Source: JAHDCC01 sp964551835
Lineage (GTDB): Bacteria > Actinomycetota > Acidimicrobiia > Acidimicrobiales > SZUA-35
Assembly (NCBI GenBank): GCA_964551835.1
Contig: CAZKEM010000030.1
Location: 1-56,161 of the forward strand
Length of the DNA: 56,161 nucleotides
Reading direction: 5' to 3'
Shown in pieces: positions 51,506-56,161 of the stretch. Within the stretch, counting starts at the first letter, position 1, and the number at the start of each line of letters is the position of its first letter. A model generated the notes under the pieces. That model was not told the DNA's origin. It was given only the letters and a program-made list of their open reading frames with translations, and searched no databases. The position numbers and the translations under genes are program-made.

Positions 51506-52765
51506 ATGACCTCCCGTTCTCAGAGTATTTCGTTCCGAGGAAGCCTCGGCGATGATCTGGCTGGCGAGCTTGACCTGCCCGCTCGCCCTGTCAAGGCCTA
51601 TGCCCTGTTCGCCCATTGCTTCACATGCGGCAAAGACCTTTCTGCATCGAGACGAATCGCGGCTGAATTGACTAGGCATGGTCTGGGCGTACTGAGGTTC
51701 GACTTCACGGGGTTGGGTAGGAGCAAAGGCGATTTCGGTTCGACCGATTTTTCTTCCAACCTCGACGATTTAAGTTTGGCCGCCAATTGGCTGGCAGAAA
51801 ACAAGGCCGGGCCGCAGCTCCTCGTCGGCCATTCTCTCGGCGGCGCAGCAGTTGTCGCCGCTGCTCCTCAGTTGCCATCGGTCCGAGCGGTTGTAGCAGT
51901 TGGAGCGCCGGCGGGACCAGGCCACGTTCAACATCTGTTCGCCGACAAGCAGGACGAGATCGACTCCGCCGGGAAGGCCGAAGTGTCGATTGGTGGTCGA
52001 CCGTTTTCTATTAGCCGGGACTTCATCGACGACCTCAAGGCGAACGAAGACAGTGGTGGAGCGGGCTCTTTACGCGAAGAGCAAGCCCTCTTACTGCTCC
52101 ACGCGCCGAATGACTCTATTGTCCCTTTTTCTGAGGCCACCGAACAATACGGCCGGGCACACCATCCGAAAAGTATCATCGCGGTTGACAACGCAGACCA
52201 CTTGCTCAGCCACCCAAGGGACTCGTCATTTGTTGCCGAAGCAATCGCTCACTGGGCTGACCGCTACCTAGTCGACGAAAACCCAGCCGCCTCCGTTCCA
52301 GATCCGACGGCCCCAGTTGTGGTTTCCGAAACCGGCCAGGGCAAATTCTTGAGTCATGTTGTGGTGGGTAACCACACCCTTCTCGCCGATGAGCCTGAGT
52401 CTATGGGGGGATTCGATGCAGGTCCTGCCCCGTATGACTTCCTTTCGGCCGGACTAGGGGCATGCACGTCTATGACTCTGCGGATGTACGCCGAGCGGAA
52501 AGGTATTCCACTCGAACGGGTAACGGTCGAGGTTACCCATGGGCGCGTTCATGCCGATGACTCAACAGAATCTGTCAGCGGGCAAGATGCAAACAAAACC
52601 AGCGGTCCGAAAATCGACCAGTTCACTCGTACGCTAATCCTCGAAGGGGATCTGACTGCGCAGAACCAAAAAGACCTGCTCCGTATAGCGGACCGGTGCC
52701 CGGTCCATCGCTCTCTAGAGACCGAGTCCAGAATCGTCACCAAGCTCGATGAATCTACCCCATAA
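51506..52765 (+). CDS. Alpha/beta-hydrolase fused to OsmC-like peroxiredoxin domain
   Basis: A two-domain protein of 419 residues from ATG 51506 (a TTG at 51497 is possible). Residues ~1-255 are an alpha/beta hydrolase with oxyanion region 'FAHCFTCGKDLSASR', the nucleophile elbow 'VGHSLGG', and 'DNADHLLS' carrying the catalytic His. Residues ~275-415 are an OsmC/Ohr-like domain with peroxidatic Cys in 'SAGLGACTSMTLRMYAERK' and the second Cys in 'RIADRCPVHRSLE'. The fusion suits reduction of ester or fatty acyl hydroperoxides. Such hydrolase-OsmC fusions are known in other bacteria. The gene stands alone between tRNA-Pro and a convergent oxidoreductase gene. Confidence 0.92.
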   Translation: MTSRSQSISFRGSLGDDLAGELDLPARPVKAYALFAHCFTCGKDLSASRRIAAELTRHGLGVLRFDFTGLGRSKGDFGSTDFSSNLDDLSLAANWLAENKAGPQLLVGHSLGGAAVVAAAPQLPSVRAVVAVGAPAGPGHVQHLFADKQDEIDSAGKAEVSIGGRPFSISRDFIDDLKANEDSGGAGSLREEQALLLLHAPNDSIVPFSEATEQYGRAHHPKSIIAVDNADHLLSHPRDSSFVAEAIAHWADRYLVDENPAASVPDPTAPVVVSETGQGKFLSHVVVGNHTLLADEPESMGGFDAGPAPYDFLSAGLGACTSMTLRMYAERKGIPLERVTVEVTHGRVHADDSTESVSGQDANKTSGPKIDQFTRTLILEGDLTAQNQKDLLRIADRCPVHRSLETESRIVTKLDESTP

Positions 52766-52770
52766 TTTTT

Positions 52771-53517
52771 CTAGCGGTAGGCCGGGTTGTCGAAATCAGG
52801 CCGACATCCGGCGTCCCAAGCCGACCGTTGGTTTCCGTGGGCAGGTATGCCGCCAGCGTCTTTTAGAAGACGGGCTGCGTGGAGTAAGTTCCACGTCATG
52901 AAGGTGGTGTTTCGGTTTGTGAAATCGTTTTCCGGACCGCCCGAACCTTCGTCGAGGTACGAAGGCCCTGGTCCAGCTTCGCCGAGCCATGCGGCGTCTG
53001 CTTGGGGCGGAATGGTGTAGCCAAGATGCTGCAGCGAATAGAGGATGTTCATCGCACAGTGCTTCGCCCCGTCTTCATTGCCCGTAATAAGGCAACCACC
53101 AACTCGCCCGTAGTACGCATACTGACCAGCTTCGTTGAGCTGACCCGAATTGCTGTAAAGCCGCTCGATCAGCTGGGTACAAACGGACGTCTTCTCACCC
53201 AACCAAACCGACGACCCAACAATGAGAATATCGGCGGCCATGACCTTGCCAAATAACTGTGGCCAATCATCAGATTCCCAACCATGCTCGGTCATGTCGG
53301 GTTGGACTCCAACCGCTAGATCGAAGTCGATCGGCCGTAAAATCTCGGTTTGTACGCCGTTGGCTTCCATGATCGCCTCAGAAATCGCCATCAGCCCCTC
53401 GGTGTGGGACAGTTCGGGTGATCGCTTGAGCGTACAATTAAGAAAGATGGCAGAAAGATCCGAGTAGTCGACGCCGCTCGAGTCACATAGTTCTTGTTGA
53501 GTCTTGGAAAGTTTCAT
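52771..53517 (-). CDS. Flavodoxin-like NAD(P)H-dependent oxidoreductase
   Basis: 248 residues from ATG 53517, chosen because GAGGAAAACC precedes it (an upstream ATG at 53544 adds nine). The flavodoxin-type phosphate loop region is 'FLNCTLKRSPELSHTEGLM', followed by 'ADILIVGSSVWLGEKTSVCTQLIERL' (in part 'GSSVWLGEKTSVCTQL') and 'GCLITGNEDGAKHCAMNILYSLQHLG'. This family (NADPH-dependent FMN reductases) reduces flavins, quinones or azo compounds. It is convergent with the hydrolase-OsmC gene, with five bases between the stops. Confidence 0.88.
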   Translation of the reverse strand: MKLSKTQQELCDSSGVDYSDLSAIFLNCTLKRSPELSHTEGLMAISEAIMEANGVQTEILRPIDFDLAVGVQPDMTEHGWESDDWPQLFGKVMAADILIVGSSVWLGEKTSVCTQLIERLYSNSGQLNEAGQYAYYGRVGGCLITGNEDGAKHCAMNILYSLQHLGYTIPPQADAAWLGEAGPGPSYLDEGSGGPENDFTNRNTTFMTWNLLHAARLLKDAGGIPAHGNQRSAWDAGCRPDFDNPAYR

Positions 53518-53565
53518 GGTTTTCCTCTTCAGTCGTTTCCTCAAGCCTCTACCGGTCGACGATCG

Positions 53566-54006
53566 CTAGCAGTCGGCAGATTTCCATCCACCTTCTTCGT
53601 AGAGCCACTGGCTGCCATCATCACCATCGGCAACATCGCCGTCAATCGTATAGGCGATCTCGGAGAATACTTCGAGCACCGACTCTTCGCTAATATCGCC
53701 GCTCTCGGCCAATTCGACCTCGGCGATCACGACTGAGAGGACCTCCTGCGCGTCGCTCGACTGTTCTCGACAGGCTGACGACATATACTCGACGGCTGTG
53801 TCGAAGTTCGGTGGATTCTCAAACAATGCGCCATAGAGTTCGCTTTGGGCATCGAAGATAGCCGCCGGGGTTTTAGCAGCATCGCCGCCGTCGTCGTTGC
53901 CTCCATCGCCGATGACTCCATCGGCCGAACTACATCCTGTTCCGACAGCAAGGACCAGCAGAAGAAGTACGGCAGCTTTGTGTGGGGCGGTCCTTAATCG
54001 GCGCAT
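53566..54006 (-). CDS. Lipoprotein of unknown function
   Basis: A 146-residue secreted lipoprotein. The signal peptide has 'LLLLVLAVGTGC', with lipobox Cys25. A Gly/Asp-rich linker follows, then a helical acidic domain ('AAIFDAQSELYGALFENPPNF', 'EVLSVVIAEVELAESGDISEESV' in part), and an end 'SQWLYEEGGWKSADC' resembling the final strand of NTF2-like/limiting-stress domains ('W...gW...dC'). The family is not certain. It is divergent from tRNA-Gly. Confidence 0.82.
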   Translation of the reverse strand: MRRLRTAPHKAAVLLLLVLAVGTGCSSADGVIGDGGNDDGGDAAKTPAAIFDAQSELYGALFENPPNFDTAVEYMSSACREQSSDAQEVLSVVIAEVELAESGDISEESVLEVFSEIAYTIDGDVADGDDGSQWLYEEGGWKSADC

Positions 54007-54065
54007 GTTGACAGTCTAAGTCGTTGGCCACATGAAATTATTCGCCGATAAGCCAGTTGATTCGC

Positions 54066-54071
54066 TATACT
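54066..54071 (+). promoter_or_regulatory. Possible -10 element of tRNA-Gly
   Basis: TATACT lies 14 bases before the tRNA 5' end, a suitable place for a -10 box. A clear -35 hexamer at 17 nt is not visible. Confidence 0.3.
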
Positions 54072-54085
54072 CGGGTTTCGCTAGC

Positions 54086-54157
54086 GCGAGTGTAGTTCAA
54101 AGGCTAGAACCTCAGCCTTCCAAGCTGATGATACGGGTTCGAGTCCCGTCACTCGCT
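54086..54157 (+). tRNA. tRNA-Gly (anticodon TCC)
   Basis: A 72-nt cloverleaf: acceptor GCGAGTG with CACTCGC, D-arm 'TAGTTCAAAGGCTAGAA', anticodon stem TCAGC/GCTGA around loop CTTCCAA (anticodon TCC), T-arm with GGGTTCGAGTCCC. Discriminator T, no encoded CCA. A long open frame crosses it on the plus strand and is not coding here. Confidence 0.95.
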
Positions 54158-54166
54158 CAACAGAAA

Positions 54167-54207
54167 CGGCCAGGGAAAACGTTGAGAAAGCGTGCCCTGG
54201 CCGTTAG
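54167..54207 (+). terminator. Probable terminator after tRNA-Gly
   Basis: Downstream of the tRNA, AACGGCCAGGG and CCCTGGCCGTT are perfect 11-bp complements with a ~19-nt loop, followed by AGCAGTTTTGG. The loop is long, but the position after the tRNA fits. Boundaries are accurate to a few bases. Confidence 0.65.
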
Positions 54208-54346
54208 CAGTTTTGGCTTGCGTACCTGGGGCGCATTGATTTCTGCGGTACTAAAGGATGAGCGAGTTTCATCACGATGGCCGACTCCGGCTAGATGGCA
54301 ACCACCTATGATTCGAAGTAACGCCCCTATCTTGGAGCACATGTTT

Positions 54347-55546
54347 ATGGACGACTTTGGACCTGTTTCCCCCGTTAAACGTATCGCCGTCCTCGACCAG
54401 ATCAGGGGCTTGGCTGTCCTAGGCCTGATCTACATGTTGGCGGTGGCGTTCGGTCTACAACACGCCGCGTTTTATCGTCTAGACATCGATTCGAACACCA
54501 AACTCGACTGGATAGCTGGCTTCGTTGGCCACGTCTTTTTTGATCTTAAAGCTTCAGCGTTAGCAATGATGGTATTGGGCGCCGGAATTGCTCATTTCAT
54601 GGAGAGAGCCCGAACATACAGTAAGAACCCCAAGCGGCTGGCGCTCTGGCGAATCTTTCTACTTTTCTTAGTAGGCATCCAACCTGGAGTTCACGCTCCA
54701 TTGTGGGAAGGCAACTACCATCTCTTTATTGCCGTGTTCGCAACGCTTACCGTCTTGATGTTTACCCGTTCAGCCAAGACTCAACTCATCGTAGGTGTAA
54801 CACTTGTTGTCGCTGCACTCGCATCTACCCCACTGTTCCAATCACCGTTTCCGGCAAACGGATACGGCCTGGACCAATATTGGTGGCCCGATTCCCACCC
54901 GTTCAACGACCCTCGGCCATTTCCCGATGTTCATCCCACGCTTTACTTCATCGCTACAATCTCGCTTCGGGTCGCCGGCACGACGCTGATCGGCTCGGCG
55001 CTCTACAAGTATGGCATAATCCAGGGCCTCCGAAGCACCGAGTTTTATCGACGACTCGGCCTCTACGGATTCATGATCGGCCTGCCATTGTCGGTGGGAA
55101 GCGTTGTTTGGATATACGCCAGTAGCTACGATCCTTCCATCGCCCTCAACGGCCATATACCCAACGCGGCTTCTGCGGTGCCGCTGGCCCTTTCCTATCT
55201 GTCTCTCATTGTTCTTTGGAACCAGAACACAACCCAAAACTTACACGCACGAGGCAAACGCTATCTCCAGGCGGTCGGGCAGATGGCTCTGACTAACTCG
55301 ATCGTCTACGTTACTGCAGGCACGTTTGTCATTCGTGAAGGGTTCGGGCGAAACTACTTTTCGCGAGCCAGCCTTGCGCTCATAGTCATCGGCGTGTGCG
55401 GCATTCAACTTGTGTGGTCGAAGGTTTGGCTCACCTACTTCAGCTACGGACCGTTCGAATGGCTCCTTCGTGTTGCCACCTATCGCCGTCTTTTGCCCTT
55501 CTCTCGACCTCGAACGCAGCCTTCAAGCTCTGCAGGACCGGCGTGA
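54347..55546 (+). CDS. DUF418-family membrane protein
   Basis: 399 residues from ATG 54347, chosen because GGAG lies 9 nt upstream (ATG 54308 and 54341 are alternatives; the frame extends to 54032 but crosses tRNA-Gly). It begins 'RIAVLDQIRGLAVLGLIYM', the typical DUF418/acyltransferase-3-like start, and has about ten hydrophobic helices. The C-terminal DUF418 block 'QAVGQMALTNSIVYVTAGTF', '...FGRNYFSRASL' and 'VWSKVWLTYFSYGPFEWLLRVATYRR' (in part 'SYGPFEWLLRVATY') is clear. The function of the family is unknown; related YeiB-type proteins are common membrane proteins. Confidence 0.92.
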   Translation: MDDFGPVSPVKRIAVLDQIRGLAVLGLIYMLAVAFGLQHAAFYRLDIDSNTKLDWIAGFVGHVFFDLKASALAMMVLGAGIAHFMERARTYSKNPKRLALWRIFLLFLVGIQPGVHAPLWEGNYHLFIAVFATLTVLMFTRSAKTQLIVGVTLVVAALASTPLFQSPFPANGYGLDQYWWPDSHPFNDPRPFPDVHPTLYFIATISLRVAGTTLIGSALYKYGIIQGLRSTEFYRRLGLYGFMIGLPLSVGSVVWIYASSYDPSIALNGHIPNAASAVPLALSYLSLIVLWNQNTTQNLHARGKRYLQAVGQMALTNSIVYVTAGTFVIREGFGRNYFSRASLALIVIGVCGIQLVWSKVWLTYFSYGPFEWLLRVATYRRLLPFSRPRTQPSSSAGPA

Positions 55547-56011
55547 TCGGAGCTACTCGCTTTGGGTTACGGCGACATTTGGACGCTAGAAGCCCACGCC
55601 TAATACCGTCGCGCTTCTTAACCATGTCGGGCTTGTCAGCGAGAGTGCTGAGTCTGCAAAGTCTCCATCGTCGGCTTGTCTCGACGCAGAATCTATATCG
55701 GAGCGAAGAGATTCAAGCCTGGACTGCTCCGAAGCGATCTGCAACCGCAACGCCTCTCTGATCACCTCCCGTGTACCTCTTTGTGTTCGTCGGTGAACGC
55801 GATCATCGTTTTTATGGGCGGTCGAAAAGCAATAAAACTCCACCGTGAGTCTCAAAGACCGCCCGTGGAGTTACCGTTGGCGTCGCAGGGCGCTAGCATT
55901 CACCTCGGCGAGCCGAAAAACGTCGCCGACGAAATCCGCGACATGTCAAACCCTAACTAGCAGCGTCGAACCAGTGGTTGTCGGCGCAGACCTTTTTGTC
56001 AGAGTCAAGCA
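55547..56011. other. Non-coding stretch of about 465 bases with overlapping inverted repeats
   Basis: No convincing gene is seen. A minus-strand frame at 55586-55855 has a charged 'REALRLQIASEQSRLESL' segment, but no family match or clear start, and could be a small gene or remnant. Within it GGGCGGTC (55816-55823) complements GACCGCCC (55857-55864), and CTCCAC (55838-55843) complements GTGGAG (55865-55870). These two pairings interlock, so only one can form at a time in full. The region leads to a gene starting at 56012. Confidence 0.5.
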
Positions 56012-56161
56012 GTGAATTCTCAAAACAAACGTCAAGCTGGACAAGCTCAACCTCGACTTACGGTTACTCGTAGGGGCTTTGTGCTGGGCGCAGGCGCTTC
56101 GCTGGTTGCCGCTTGCTCAGCAACTCACGGCGGCACAGCGGCAACGACGACTGAACAAGGG
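56012..56161 (+). CDS. Tat-exported lipoprotein, 5' part only
   Basis: The frame opens at GTG 56012 and runs to the window edge (50 codons). It encodes a polar N-terminus followed by the twin-arginine signal 'TVTRRGFVLGAGASLVAAC', with a lipobox Cys and a Ser/Thr/Gly-rich beginning of the mature part. The protein is exported folded through Tat and lipid-anchored. The function lies beyond the window. Many such Tat lipoproteins are periplasmic redox or solute-binding proteins. Confidence 0.8.
   Translation, partial: MNSQNKRQAGQAQPRLTVTRRGFVLGAGASLVAACSATHGGTAATTTEQG

Noticed and set aside
54032..54346. N-terminal extension of the DUF418 protein
   Set aside because: This part of the frame runs through tRNA-Gly and its terminator and has no DUF418-like sequence; the start at 54347 has a Shine-Dalgarno.
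55586..55855. 89-residue minus-strand protein with a charged helix
   Set aside because: A DksA-like N-terminus was considered, but no zinc finger or family motif is present, so it is only noted within the non-coding stretch.

Overview
The window looks like a chromosomal segment of a mid-GC (mid-50s % by eye) actinobacterium, most plausibly a marine or aquatic member of the Acidimicrobiia. The evidence is a set of actinobacterial neighbourhoods: tig-clpP-clpX-folC; ndk; the TIGR03960/TIGR03936 radical-SAM pair next to RNase E/G, rplU, rpmA, obgE and proB; nadD-LytR_C-rsfS beside leuS; comEA-comEC; and an ECF sigma/RskA pair. The taxonomic level is an inference. I see no transposase, integrase, phage block or CRISPR array.

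The most notable result is a pair of genes that an ordinary ORF reading breaks. At 465-1061 an AhpD/carboxymuconolactone-decarboxylase-like protein has an in-frame UGA exactly where the second cysteine of its CxxC redox motif belongs (C-E-Y-UGA-L-G-D-H). At 8985-9341 (minus) an ArsC/Spx-type protein has an in-frame UGA exactly at catalytic Cys12. Each UGA is followed by a stable hairpin with a GGUC apical loop, 17 and 23 nt downstream, like the bacterial SECIS of E. coli fdhF. The other catalytic residues are kept in both. Both are therefore best read as selenoproteins, although no sel genes lie in this window.

Layout. 1-1.1 kb: a two-gene AhpD-like operon, a Cys-less paralogue followed by the Sec protein. 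1.1-11 kb: comEC/comEA, a thioredoxin-TPR protein, a fatty-acyl-AMP ligase, a phosphodiester glycosidase, a VOC protein, an AraC regulator, the Sec-ArsC, an MFS transporter and a SanA/YdcF-like protein. 11-18 kb: an RRM protein, an I78-like lipoprotein, tRNA-Ala, a MacB/FtsX-type ABC exporter, a two-domain VOC protein and a sterol-desaturase-family hydroxylase. 18-27 kb: leuS, rsfS/LytR_C/nadD, a sigma-70 factor, class II DAHP synthase and the ECF sigma/RskA pair. 27-34 kb: VWA and MoxR, a CbbX-like AAA protein, MurJ, PspA and a small membrane protein. 34-51 kb: a mostly minus-strand housekeeping block (proB, obgE, a TadG/TadE/TadE minor-pilin operon, rpmA, rplU, RNase E/G, the two radical-SAM family genes, ndk, a pilin-lectin fusion, folC, clpX, clpP, tig). 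51-56 kb: tRNA-Pro, an alpha/beta-hydrolase-OsmC fusion, a flavodoxin-like oxidoreductase, a lipoprotein, tRNA-Gly, a DUF418 membrane protein, a non-coding stretch and the 5' end of a Tat-exported lipoprotein gene cut by the window edge.

Two themes recur. One is thiol/selenol redox chemistry (Sec-AhpD, Sec-ArsC, thioredoxin, OsmC, flavodoxin-like oxidoreductase). The other is envelope biology (MurJ, PspA, LytR_C, FtsX exporter, Tad pilins, several lipoproteins). A second unusual gene is a Flp-type (class IVb) pilin joined through a Pro/Gly-rich linker to a ricin-B-like beta-trefoil domain (45687-46412).
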